64,000 nt of DNA, from the NCBI GenBank assembly GCA_017302635.1, contig JAFLCX010000001.1, forward strand, positions 310,001 through 374,000, written 5' to 3'. Shown here piece after piece: positions 43,252 to 51,486 of the stretch. The notes below the pieces were generated by a model. It saw only the letters and a program-made list of their open reading frames with translations. It had not been told where the DNA came from and ran no database searches. The position numbers were made by a program, and so were the translations under genes. Source of the DNA: Hyphomicrobiales bacterium (lineage in GTDB: Bacteria > Pseudomonadota > Alphaproteobacteria > Rhizobiales > Beijerinckiaceae). How positions within the stretch are numbered: the first letter of the stretch is position 1; each line of letters starts with the position of its first letter.

Positions 43252-44931
43252 TCAACTCTGAATTTCCTCGAGGGTGATCGACGAGGAATACCGCCCGACA
43301 CCTGCTACGTCGGAGTCACTGTGCGTGCGGTTGACAAACAAAGTACCGCTCGATTGCAGGATGAACTGCACCTTGTAGAGGGTTGGCGATACGGTTCCGG
43401 GTGCATCGACAACAAGAGCGGTCGCAGTGGAGGTGCTGTTGTTGTCTGTTGTCCTCTGAAGACCGGCAAAGACCGAGACCCTGTTGCCCGACGCGACACC
43501 ACCGCCGATATTGGTCGAACCGCGCAGCAGTGCAAACGAGCATGCGTCACCCGTGGTGGAGGTTTGACCCTGCACGCGCGGCGTTGCGCGGATCAGGTTC
43601 GCGGCACTGGTCGGGGCGACAGAAAGCGACAGCCCCGGTATATCCGTGAGTGCGCCAGAGATCGTCGATGTGAAGGTGTCCGTTTTCACGGTATGCGCAA
43701 CCTGCACCACATCACCGGGCAGTTTCATGCTTGGATGCCACACCTCGATGCGGTCCGGCGCGGCCCAGGCTCCGATTGCTGCGAGGCCTGACGACCATTC
43801 CAGACGCCCGAGAATGCAGTAGGGTTTCGCCACCATCGCAGCGGCCGAGTAGAAGGTGTGTGCATTGTCGGCACCGCCGGCCCCACCTTCGGCCGTGGAT
43901 GTCGCGAGCGGGCTGGCACGACCGAGCGGGAAGACATTCCTGCCGGACAGGCAATTGATCACGCCGAGCCGCGCAGTGCCCGCATCATCGAACGCAACGA
44001 CCCAGAGAGCGAACGGGGCGTTTGCGGCCAGAACGCCAAGCGTCGATCCCGACGAGAGGGTGATCGACGTCTGGGCAAAAACCTGCCGCATCGTCACTTC
44101 ACCGCTGCTTGCAATTGCGGACCGGAACGGCAGAACGCATTGCGAGCCGCCCGAGGGCTCCAGCCCGGCACTCGTGGTGAGCCGGATGGTCAGCGCCCCG
44201 GCCGCCAGCGTCGTCGCAAGCCCCATATTCACAGGAGCATGGACGCTCAAAGCGCCACCACCCGCCCCGGCAATGCCGAAAGGTACGCTCACCACACCCG
44301 TTACCGGATCGATGGTCAAGGCCTGCTTCCAGTTCGCACCGTCCGTCGAAACCTTGATTGCGAACTGGTCGTTGCCCATCAGCCCGGTTTCGGCCCGGCC
44401 GGAAAAACCCGTCTGATACAACTGGCTGGCAGTGTTGGCGGCGCCCATCTTGTTCATGATGGCGCGCAAATCCCCATGGCCCACTCCCTCCTCATGCGAG
44501 AAAAGCACGTTGTCGGATTTCACGGCGAGGCGGTTGGAATTGTCTGCCGTCGCGTTGACGCCGATCGCGACCGCATTCTGGATCATACTGGTATTGCCGA
44601 CCTCCACCCAGGATGCGCCGTCGAGGACAAGATGAACATTGGTTTCCTGATCCCAGATGAGCCAACCGATCTGCGGTTCCAGAAACCGCCAGCCAAACCC
44701 GTTCCAGCTGGCAATCTTGCCATCATGACCGTTCCAGGCACCTGTGGCCCCTGAAGGCAGCAGATACCGGGCACCCAGTGCTGGCGAGCCCGGCGGTGTG
44801 CCAAGGGTGCGGCTGAGAACCGAAAGATGCGTCGCAGCATCGAGGATCTCGGCAATTTCGTTCAGCGTCACATGCTTCTGGGCCTGGCCAGCAGCGAGAA
44901 ATGGCAGGGAAAGATTGGGAGTCTCGGACAT
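43252..44931 (-). CDS. DUF2793 domain fibre-like protein (phage/GTA related)
   Basis: The 559-residue protein has an N-terminal DUF2793 domain: SLPFLAAGQAQKHVTLNEI, GARYLLPSGATGAWNGHDGKIASW and GWRFLEPQIGWLIWDQE. The rest is Gly/Ala/Thr/Ser-rich, beta-rich sequence ending in YSSSITLEEIQS, as at the C-terminus of many tail fibres. Such proteins occur as tail-fibre or receptor-binding candidates of alphaproteobacterial prophages or gene transfer agents. No other phage gene is near, so this is an orphan fibre gene or moron beside the O-antigen locus. ATG 44931 has AGGTG as Shine-Dalgarno sequence. There is no signal peptide. Confidence 0.75.
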   Translation of the reverse strand: MSETPNLSLPFLAAGQAQKHVTLNEIAEILDAATHLSVLSRTLGTPPGSPALGARYLLPSGATGAWNGHDGKIASWNGFGWRFLEPQIGWLIWDQETNVHLVLDGASWVEVGNTSMIQNAVAIGVNATADNSNRLAVKSDNVLFSHEEGVGHGDLRAIMNKMGAANTASQLYQTGFSGRAETGLMGNDQFAIKVSTDGANWKQALTIDPVTGVVSVPFGIAGAGGGALSVHAPVNMGLATTLAAGALTIRLTTSAGLEPSGGSQCVLPFRSAIASSGEVTMRQVFAQTSITLSSGSTLGVLAANAPFALWVVAFDDAGTARLGVINCLSGRNVFPLGRASPLATSTAEGGAGGADNAHTFYSAAAMVAKPYCILGRLEWSSGLAAIGAWAAPDRIEVWHPSMKLPGDVVQVAHTVKTDTFTSTISGALTDIPGLSLSVAPTSAANLIRATPRVQGQTSTTGDACSFALLRGSTNIGGGVASGNRVSVFAGLQRTTDNNSTSTATALVVDAPGTVSPTLYKVQFILQSSGTLFVNRTHSDSDVAGVGRYSSSITLEEIQS

Positions 44932-44952
44932 GGGGCACCTCGTTGGATGCAT

Positions 44953-45353
44953 CGATAAATAGGTTTAATTTCCTATTTTGTCAAATTTTCCTATTTTGTG
45001 TCCCTGCCATCCGCGATCGAACCGACATCTGCGAGAGCGCGATGACATGAGAACCGGTCCCCGCCACGTGTCGGCAGTTTGGCGCACGAGCCGGCTGACC
45101 GGATAAAAAAGGCAGTGCGCGACAGCAGCGGCCGGCTCGGAACTCCGACCCATGCGTTCTGCCTGATGCTGCCCATGATCGCGGCACCGATCTGAACTAG
45201 TCCAAACCGATCGTAGTAGCTTGACCCATGAGGAGCAGCGTGATTCCGATATACAACACTATGACATTTGAGTTGGCGATCGCGGCGACACCGCCCGCGC
45301 AACCGCGAGAGACATGCAATGTCAGCGAATGCCAACACGGTCTCAATCCGCTT
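44953..45353. other. Intergenic region without a recognised gene
   Basis: About 400 bp separate the dhaK stop from the fibre gene. A few short frames exist (for example around 45197-45394, minus strand, with a hydrophobic stretch ending LLLMGQATTIGLD), but none has a convincing start, Shine-Dalgarno sequence or relative. They may be decayed coding sequence. Confidence 0.4.
44969..44999 (-). promoter_or_regulatory. 13-bp direct repeat upstream of the fibre gene
   Basis: TTTCCTATTTTGT occurs at 44969-44981 and again at 44987-44999, an 18-bp period in an AT-rich patch 38-68 bp before the DUF2793 start. It may be a regulator-binding site or part of the promoter. Confidence 0.4.
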
Positions 45354-46343
45354 TCAGACGCCCCATCGAAAGGCAGCGGTGCATACCGGTGCATCCCAAA
45401 GCTCGATCATCTCGTCATCCAGGGCTGCAAGGGTCAGCGAGCAGCCAGCCATATCCAATGAGCTGACATAAGAGCCGACCGTACTCCGGGCAACCACAAT
45501 GCCCCGCCGTTCGAGGTTGCGACGCGCCGCATGCGCCATCAGATAAAGTTCGATCGAAGGTGTGCCACCAAAGCCGTTCACGAGCAAAAGGCTGGGTTGG
45601 CCGGGTTTGAATTCCAACTCGGCAAGGATCGAGTCGAGCATCTCTTCGGCAATATGGTCGGCGGCCTTCAATGGCGCGCGGCGCACCCCGGCCTCGCCGT
45701 GAATACCGACGCCGACTTCCATATCGCCGAGACCCAGGTCGAAAGTCGGTCGTCCGAGAGCCGGCACCGTGCATGGACTGAGTGCGACACCAATCGAACG
45801 GATCCGTGCCGCAATGCGAGAACCAAGCTGTACCAGAGCGGCGAGGCCGCGCCCCTGTTCGGCTGCCGCACCGAGCATCTTTTCCACCAGAATGGTGCCC
45901 GCGACCCCTCTCCTGCCGATGGATTGGGCGGAAGGCCGGATCGACACATCATCATCGACCAGAACCTTCCCGACTGACGAACGGCCCATCTCCATCGCCA
46001 TGTCGAAGTTCATGACGTCGCCCTCGTAGTTCTTGACGACCAGAAGCGACCCGACACCGGAATCCACGGCCAGAATCGCGCTGACGATCTGCGCAGGCGT
46101 CGGCGATGTAAAAACCTGCCCCGGGCAGGCAGCATCGAGCATGCCGAGCCCGACAAACCCGATGTGAAGCGGTTCGTGCCCGGCTCCTCCGCCGGACACG
46201 AGCGCAACCTTGCTGCGCGAGCGAAATTTGCGCTGCACAAAACGCAGACCCGGATCGAGGTCGACCAGGTCGGCGTGAGTAGCTGCGAAGCCGCGCAGGC
46301 TCTCGTCAAGAAAAGTATCGGCGCGGTTGATGAATTTCTTCAT
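45354..46343 (-). CDS. dhaK: Dihydroxyacetone kinase subunit DhaK (PTS-dependent)
   Basis: The 329-residue subunit binds dihydroxyacetone covalently through His215 in GVGIHGEAG and has the substrate-site loop SGGGAGHEPLH and KNYEGDVMNFDMA. With DhaL it phosphorylates dihydroxyacetone, using phosphate delivered by DhaM. It is the last gene of the operon, separated from dhaL and dhaM by HPr, Enzyme I and an HTH gene. It overlaps the HTH gene by ATGA. It is shorter than and distinct from the DhaK half of the ATP-dependent enzyme at 49809. Confidence 0.93.
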   Translation of the reverse strand: MKKFINRADTFLDESLRGFAATHADLVDLDPGLRFVQRKFRSRSKVALVSGGGAGHEPLHIGFVGLGMLDAACPGQVFTSPTPAQIVSAILAVDSGVGSLLVVKNYEGDVMNFDMAMEMGRSSVGKVLVDDDVSIRPSAQSIGRRGVAGTILVEKMLGAAAEQGRGLAALVQLGSRIAARIRSIGVALSPCTVPALGRPTFDLGLGDMEVGVGIHGEAGVRRAPLKAADHIAEEMLDSILAELEFKPGQPSLLLVNGFGGTPSIELYLMAHAARRNLERRGIVVARSTVGSYVSSLDMAGCSLTLAALDDEMIELWDAPVCTAAFRWGV

Positions 46344-46792
46344 CCCTCGCTCTCCCGCCCGTCCGCTTCGGCTTCGAGGACATCGGCCGTGAGGTTGGAT
46401 AGGTTGCGCGCCAAAGCCTGAATGATTTCATCGACCTTGCGGTTCATCGCAGGCTGGCCGAAATCAGGCAGTTCGACAACAATGCGCCGGGTCTGGCGCG
46501 GCGCCCGGATCGATTCCAGCTTGCCGGGATGTGCTGCCCGATAAGCTTCCAGGAAAGCTTCCCGTTCCTGCGGAGCAAAATGACAGATCGAGAATATGGT
46601 CTCGATATGCTGCGAAGGGACGGGTGTCGGATAGCTCGCATTGATGATCTGCGAGATGAAGCTGCGGTTCTTCCCCAAAGCCTCGGCCAGCCGTTGACGC
46701 GTGCCGGAGGGCCGGTTCTCGATGACGGCAAGCAGGATCGCCTTGTATTTTTCGATCGGCGAAACGTCGGGCGTCGGGCGCTGGTCGCTCAT
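46340..46792 (-). CDS. HTH protein, probable regulator of the dihydroxyacetone kinase operon
   Basis: The 150-residue protein has a predicted helix-turn-helix near residues 32-52 (RQRLAEALGKNRSFISQIINA), of the type found in small XRE-like regulators. It is followed by a helical region (IETIFSICHFAPQEREAFLEAY) and a C-terminal helix that may dimerise. It overlaps Enzyme I and DhaK by ATGA on both sides, so it is made in step with the PTS proteins. Control of this operon is likely but unproven; DhaS and DhaR regulators known from other bacteria are unrelated in sequence. Confidence 0.7.
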   Translation of the reverse strand: MSDQRPTPDVSPIEKYKAILLAVIENRPSGTRQRLAEALGKNRSFISQIINASYPTPVPSQHIETIFSICHFAPQEREAFLEAYRAAHPGKLESIRAPRQTRRIVVELPDFGQPAMNRKVDEIIQALARNLSNLTADVLEAEADGRESEG

Positions 46793-48405
46793 GCCACAAT
46801 ACTCGTTCCATCGCTGGCACGGTGGTTGCGGATCGCGGCCTTCAATTCCGCGACACAGCCCGGCGCAACTGAAAAACTGCCGATGCCCATTTCAAGGAAG
46901 GTGGGGAGCATTGCAAGATTCCCCGCAGCGTCACCGCAAAGCCCGAGATCAATCTTGTTGGCGCGAGCGAAGTGCGTGACATGAGCCATCATGGCCAACG
47001 TGCCGGGGTGAAGGTTGTGCGCATGCCCCGCAAGCTGCAAGGCGTCGCGCGCGGAGGCACACGCATATTGCTCAAGATCGTTCGACCCGATCGAAAAGAA
47101 GTCAACGGGAAAAATCTCCGGGGCCATTGCGGCCGCGGGTACCTCGATCATGATTCCGATGGGCGGGACGACAAAGGCCAGACCAGCTCGCGCAAGTTGT
47201 TCCGCCGCGATGTTGACCAAGCTCCGCGCTTCTCCAACCTCCTCGGGGAGCGTCACCATCGGCAGCAGGATGCGCGTCGGCCCCAAAGCTGCTGCCCGAA
47301 GAATCGCCCGCAACTGCACGAGAAAGACATCCGGTCGGGACAGCGAGAGGCGAATGCCGCGCAGGCCAAGAAACGAATTCGCCTCCCCCTCCGGTGAATA
47401 ACCCGGAATGGGCTTGTCTCCCCCGGCGTCGAGCGTACGGATCGTGACAACGCGCCCGGCCGCCCAACGGACAAGCGCGGCATACGCACGAAATTGGGCC
47501 TCTTCGTCCAAGAGAGCGGATTCGATGAGAAACTCGGTCCTTGTCAGCCCGATACCGTCGCAATCCTCCGGCATCAGGCCAGTAAGTTCTCGCAAAGAAG
47601 AGATATTCAGCAGAATGGACAAGCGTTTTCCGTCACGGGTGACAGCAGGCTCTCGCATGCGCTGCTCCGCCTCGCGCCGACCGACGGACAGGCGTAAAGC
47701 CTGCGCCTGAGCCTGGGTGAGGCTCTCCTCGACCGGAGATCCGATCACCATCCCGGTCTCCCCGTCGAGAACGGTCAGACCGGTAAGACCTTCAACCGCC
47801 TCTCCGAGACCGACCACCATGGGGATCGAGCGTGCCCGGGCGAGCATCGCCACGTGACTTGCCGGACTGCCCGCCCGAAGCGCAATGCCTCCTCCGGAAG
47901 TCCAGTCCATCCGCAGAAAATGCGACGGCGCGAGATCCTCTGCCACGACAATCTGCCCTGGCTCGATGGGATCGTGTTCAGGCGTCGATCGAAGGTGCGA
48001 AAGCACGCCATCGCGGATATCGGCGAGATCGGAAACGCGGCCGCGGAAATGCACGTCATACGAAGCCCTGTAACGGGCCATTTCCATGTCCATCGACCTC
48101 AGCCACGCGGCATCTGCAGGTTGCCCCTCGCCGACAAACTGCTCGGCCTCCAGAGCCAATTCCGGATCTTCGAGCATGGCAATCTGAAATTCGAGGATAG
48201 CAGCCTCGTCACCAGCGAGGCGCGCGACCATGCTCCGCAAATTCTGTTTCGTGGCTTCAATGGCTTGCCGCAGGGCGGATCGCTCAAGGTCGGGCGCTGC
48301 ACCGGCACGTGGCACACCCGAAACAGGACGGAGCGAGACCACACGCCCGATGGCAATGCCGGGCGAGGCAGCTTTGCCAATGAGGCGGCGTTCCATACCC
48401 TTCAT
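46789..48405 (-). CDS. ptsI: PTS Enzyme I (phosphoenolpyruvate-protein phosphotransferase)
   Basis: This full-length Enzyme I of 538 residues is slightly shorter than the usual 570. It has the phospho-His184 in GSPASHVAMLARARSIPMVVG, the PEP-binding GIGLTRTEFL, SIGSNDLEQYA, and the catalytic Cys490 in LCGDAAG. It takes phosphate from PEP and passes it to the HPr encoded directly upstream (ATGA overlap), then to DhaM. In E. coli DhaM carries only an Enzyme I fragment, so a complete dedicated Enzyme I within the operon is notable. Confidence 0.9.
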   Translation of the reverse strand: MKGMERRLIGKAASPGIAIGRVVSLRPVSGVPRAGAAPDLERSALRQAIEATKQNLRSMVARLAGDEAAILEFQIAMLEDPELALEAEQFVGEGQPADAAWLRSMDMEMARYRASYDVHFRGRVSDLADIRDGVLSHLRSTPEHDPIEPGQIVVAEDLAPSHFLRMDWTSGGGIALRAGSPASHVAMLARARSIPMVVGLGEAVEGLTGLTVLDGETGMVIGSPVEESLTQAQAQALRLSVGRREAEQRMREPAVTRDGKRLSILLNISSLRELTGLMPEDCDGIGLTRTEFLIESALLDEEAQFRAYAALVRWAAGRVVTIRTLDAGGDKPIPGYSPEGEANSFLGLRGIRLSLSRPDVFLVQLRAILRAAALGPTRILLPMVTLPEEVGEARSLVNIAAEQLARAGLAFVVPPIGIMIEVPAAAMAPEIFPVDFFSIGSNDLEQYACASARDALQLAGHAHNLHPGTLAMMAHVTHFARANKIDLGLCGDAAGNLAMLPTFLEMGIGSFSVAPGCVAELKAAIRNHRASDGTSIVA

Positions 48406-48704
48406 TCCTCGTCGAAATTCCGCTGAACGAGATCCACAACGGCCGCAACTGCGCTCGCCGCATCTGCGCCGAACGCCTTCACATGCAGGATCTCACCTCT
48501 CACGGCTTTGATCCGCATGATCTTGACCGGGCTTTTCGCATCCGTCCACGGTCCATCAAGCGAGGTCGCGATTTCGATGCGTGCGGAAAAGCGCTTGGCA
48601 ATCTGGGTAAGCTTTACGGACGGTCGGGCATGGAGGCCAACCCTGTTGGTCAGCTCCGCGCTTGCCCGAGCCTCCGGCATCGATTTCGCCTCCCGAGCCA
48701 TCAT
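48402..48704 (-). CDS. HPr-like phosphocarrier protein
   Basis: The 100-residue protein has the HPr active site NRVGLHARPSVKLTQIAKRF with phospho-His25. The segment AKSPVKIMRIKAVRGE corresponds to the region of regulatory Ser46. An N-terminal extension of about 12 residues precedes the HPr fold. Encoded between DhaM and Enzyme I with ATGA overlaps, it is the middle link of a self-contained phosphorelay for dihydroxyacetone phosphorylation. It may also talk to the general nitrogen-related PTS of the cell, which cannot be judged here. Confidence 0.9.
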   Translation of the reverse strand: MMAREAKSMPEARASAELTNRVGLHARPSVKLTQIAKRFSARIEIATSLDGPWTDAKSPVKIMRIKAVRGEILHVKAFGADAASAVAAVVDLVQRNFDEE

Positions 48705-49102
48705 CGGCCCGCCATGAGTTCTTCGGCGGCATGACGCACGACTTCGAGCGGAGAGCCTCCGGAACTTTCGGTAGCGGCCATGACAGCCCCCTCAACCAAG
48801 GGCGCGTTACAGATGACAATTCGGTCACGTCGCTCCGGAGCCATCATTTCGATGGCCATCTCGCTGTTGGTTTCGGCTCCGCCGAGATCAACCAGGATGA
48901 CAACGCCTGCCTCGGACCAAGCCTTCTGGAGAGCCGCCAGGACCAGCGTCATATGAGTGCCCAGCCCTCCATCGGGATTGCCCCCCACCGCGGCCAGAGG
49001 CACCGCATCGCCGACCATTTGACGCACCATATCCGCCGTACCCTCTGCCACTTTGGACGAATGGGACACGATCACGACGCCGACATTCGGCTTACTTGCC
49101 AT
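48701..49102 (-). CDS. dhaM: Dihydroxyacetone kinase phosphotransfer subunit DhaM (EIIA-Man type)
   Basis: This protein of about 133 residues is a free-standing IIA domain. Phospho-His14 lies in GVVIVSHSSKVAEG, followed by GGLGTHMTLVLAAL and VILVDLGGAETNSEMA, which are typical of DhaM. It takes phosphate from HPr and regenerates ATP on DhaL. It lacks the HPr and Enzyme I domains fused in E. coli DhaM, because these are separate genes here. ATG 49102 overlaps the dhaL end by 11 bp. Confidence 0.9.
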   Translation of the reverse strand: MASKPNVGVVIVSHSSKVAEGTADMVRQMVGDAVPLAAVGGNPDGGLGTHMTLVLAALQKAWSEAGVVILVDLGGAETNSEMAIEMMAPERRDRIVICNAPLVEGAVMAATESSGGSPLEVVRHAAEELMAGR

Positions 49103-49709
49103 CGAATTCCTCCACCAGCACACGGCCTATGGCACCGAAAATCAGACTTGCGGACCTCGCGCCCGGATCGACATGCCCAACAGAGCGCTGGCCAAGAAAG
49201 GCAGCTCGGCCTCGCACGGCAAGCATGGAGCGAGTCGCCTCTGCAGCATTCTCGGCAACCGAGGCCAGACGGGCAACAGCCGCGTCATCCCCAGCAACAA
49301 GTGAGGTATGAACAGGAACGAGGACATCGAGAAGCGTCTTCTGCCCCGGCTCTGACTTCCCCCGCCTTTTGACATCCTCGATGGCCAGCCCGAAAGCCTC
49401 GATCCAGCCGGAAATCCCGGTCGTTCCGGGAAGGTTACGGGCCATGGAGAGTGCGAGCGTGCCGTAGAGCGGGCCCGAGGCCCCACCAACGTTATTCAGG
49501 AGCAGCATGCCAGCCGCAGCAAGAGCCCCGGACTCTGACATACCGGCCAGATCATCAACTTCGGCGAGCACGGCTTCGAAGCCGCGCCGCACATTGGTCC
49601 CGTGATCGCCATCACCGATCGCCTGATCGAGACGGTTCAGTTCGTCGGCATGGGCAATCACATCGCGTGCAACCGCAACGATCAGCGCGCGTCTGGCCCC
49701 CCGTTCCAT
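49092..49709 (-). CDS. dhaL: Dihydroxyacetone kinase ADP-binding subunit DhaL
   Basis: The subunit of about 205 residues holds ADP/ATP as cofactor. Its metal-binding loop LDQAIGDGDHGTN (Asp33, Asp35, His36) and NNVGGASGPLYGT and PGQKTLLDVLVP are DhaL hallmarks. The start at 49709 is preferred because GGAG precedes it and its length matches the family. ATGs at 49742 and 49805 are in frame, the last one 3 bp from the preceding stop. It sits between the ATP-dependent kinase and dhaM. Confidence 0.9.
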   Translation of the reverse strand: MERGARRALIVAVARDVIAHADELNRLDQAIGDGDHGTNVRRGFEAVLAEVDDLAGMSESGALAAAGMLLLNNVGGASGPLYGTLALSMARNLPGTTGISGWIEAFGLAIEDVKRRGKSEPGQKTLLDVLVPVHTSLVAGDDAAVARLASVAENAAEATRSMLAVRGRAAFLGQRSVGHVDPGARSASLIFGAIGRVLVEEFDGK

Positions 49710-49808
49710 GTCTGCTCCCGAAAAGCCAGCCTCTGTCTTCATCTCGCGTTGCGCCGAAAAAGACAAGCCGGAACAGGTAGAAAGCGAGATCGGGGTCTGA
49801 CCCATAAG

Positions 49809-51443
49809 CTAGTTCGCCCTCAACGAAGCGAAGACATGCGCAACAGCCATCGCGCCGGGATCGGCCGCCCCGTCCAGATCCTGCGTCGAGAGATATGACG
49901 AGCGACCGGCCTTGGCCTTGCGCATGCTGCGGGTTGCTTCCGCGCCAGCCCTTGCGGCCTCGATTGCCGGCTGAAGACCTTCTTTCTCAAGTGCTTGAAG
50001 CGCCGGCGCGAGAGCGTCGATCATTGTTCGATCCCCGGGGCCGGCGCCGCCATAGAACATCACGCGTTCGAGCCCCGCGCTCAACGCCTTGGGCAAGGAC
50101 GAGCCAGACTGCAACGCGGCTGCCGTGGCTGTGAAGAAAATCGACATGAGGACTCCGCTGGAGCCCCCCATACTGGTCGCCAGCGCGCGACCGATCGCGG
50201 CGGCTGTTCCGGCCGGGTCGGCCAAAGGGTAATCCTGCAATCCGCCGAGAACGCTGCGCGCTCCAATGGCGAGAGTCGAACCGGTGTCGCCATCGCCGAC
50301 CCTGGCATCGAGGGCGTTGAGCTCGCCCTCCGCTGCCACGAGTGCCCTGCACGCGGCCGAGATCAAGGCATGGGTTGTCTCGTCATGGCTCGCGCGCTCA
50401 TGGGAGAAAGGGGCTGCAATCGCAGCCAGAGGGCGAGTCTCGACTGTGCCGGGTGTTATCGCGCCAGGCCAGGCCGGAACATCGACCGGTGCCCGCAACG
50501 CCGCTTCCCGCTCGGCATCGAGACGCACAAGCGACAGCGAGAAGCCGTTCATGTCGAGCGCGGTCATCAGCGCCGCCGGCCCGACCAGCAGATGGATACG
50601 GTCGGCGAGCGGCGATGTGAGCACCTCGCGCGCGATCAGGCCCATTTCGAGTGGCGGAACAGCACCGAGATTGTTGATCATCAGCCCGAAACGCCCGCCC
50701 GCAGGCATGGCCGCGCTCAATCGCTCCATCATGATGTCAACGAGCTTTGTCGCTGAACTCATCGCGAAGCGCTCGATCCCCGGCTCGCCATGAATGCCGA
50801 GGCCGAGTTCGCCCTCGCCTTCCGCGAGCCGTTCCGAAAAAGCCTGCCCCGGAATGGAGCAGGATGATAGCGAGGCGCCGATCGAAAAACTCCCCCGCGC
50901 CACCGAGCGGGCCAGTTCAGAAACCGCTTCGAGATCAGCACCTTGCTCCGCAGCATGGCCTGCGATCTTGTGAACAAAAAGAGTGCCGGCGACACCGCGC
51001 GGTCGGGGATTTTCGGGGATGGCGATGTCGTCCGAAACGATCACCATCTCGACGCGGTACCCTTCGGCACGAGCGCGCTCTGCCGCGAGGCCGAAATTGA
51101 GCCGGTCACCGGTGTAGTTCTTTACAACCAGCAGACAACCAGGCGCACCAGTGACAGCGCGGATGGCCGCCAGCACAGCTTCGACGCTTGGTGAAGCAAA
51201 AATCTCGCCGGCAACAGCGGCGGTGAGCATGCCGCGCCCGACAAACCCGGCGTGGGAGGGCTCATGCCCCGCCCCTCCGCCCGAGACGATCGCGACCTTC
51301 TTGCGCTCCCAATCTGCGCGCAGAATGACCTTGATGCTGGGATAGCCGTCGAGCCGGGCCAATTGCCCCTTCGGGTTCGCGAGCAGCAGGCCATCGAGCG
51401 CTTCAGTGACAATCGTATCGCGGGAATTGAAAAAATGGGTCAT
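49809..51443 (-). CDS. ATP-dependent dihydroxyacetone kinase (DhaK-DhaL fusion)
   Basis: The 544-residue single-chain enzyme joins a DhaK domain (about 1-330), with covalent His218 in LGIHGEPGIE and SGGGAGHEPSH, to a DhaL-like ATP domain (about 350-544) with VGDGDTGST and SMGGSSGVL. This is the Citrobacter/eukaryote-type glycerone kinase that uses ATP directly. A complete PTS-dependent kinase lies in the same transcript, so the operon encodes two routes to dihydroxyacetone phosphate, or the two act on different trioses or tetroses. It lies 43 bp after an ABC ATPase gene. Confidence 0.93.
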   Translation of the reverse strand: MTHFFNSRDTIVTEALDGLLLANPKGQLARLDGYPSIKVILRADWERKKVAIVSGGGAGHEPSHAGFVGRGMLTAAVAGEIFASPSVEAVLAAIRAVTGAPGCLLVVKNYTGDRLNFGLAAERARAEGYRVEMVIVSDDIAIPENPRPRGVAGTLFVHKIAGHAAEQGADLEAVSELARSVARGSFSIGASLSSCSIPGQAFSERLAEGEGELGLGIHGEPGIERFAMSSATKLVDIMMERLSAAMPAGGRFGLMINNLGAVPPLEMGLIAREVLTSPLADRIHLLVGPAALMTALDMNGFSLSLVRLDAEREAALRAPVDVPAWPGAITPGTVETRPLAAIAAPFSHERASHDETTHALISAACRALVAAEGELNALDARVGDGDTGSTLAIGARSVLGGLQDYPLADPAGTAAAIGRALATSMGGSSGVLMSIFFTATAAALQSGSSLPKALSAGLERVMFYGGAGPGDRTMIDALAPALQALEKEGLQPAIEAARAGAEATRSMRKAKAGRSSYLSTQDLDGAADPGAMAVAHVFASLRAN

Positions 51444-51486
51444 GGCATGGCCAACCTTCTCGACAGATCTGCTCGATGTCGCCGCA

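Noticed and set aside
45001..45350. Hydrophobic frames in the intergenic region after dhaK
   Set aside because: Several frames of 60-115 codons overlap each other, with no start signal and no recognisable family; possibly decayed sequence only.
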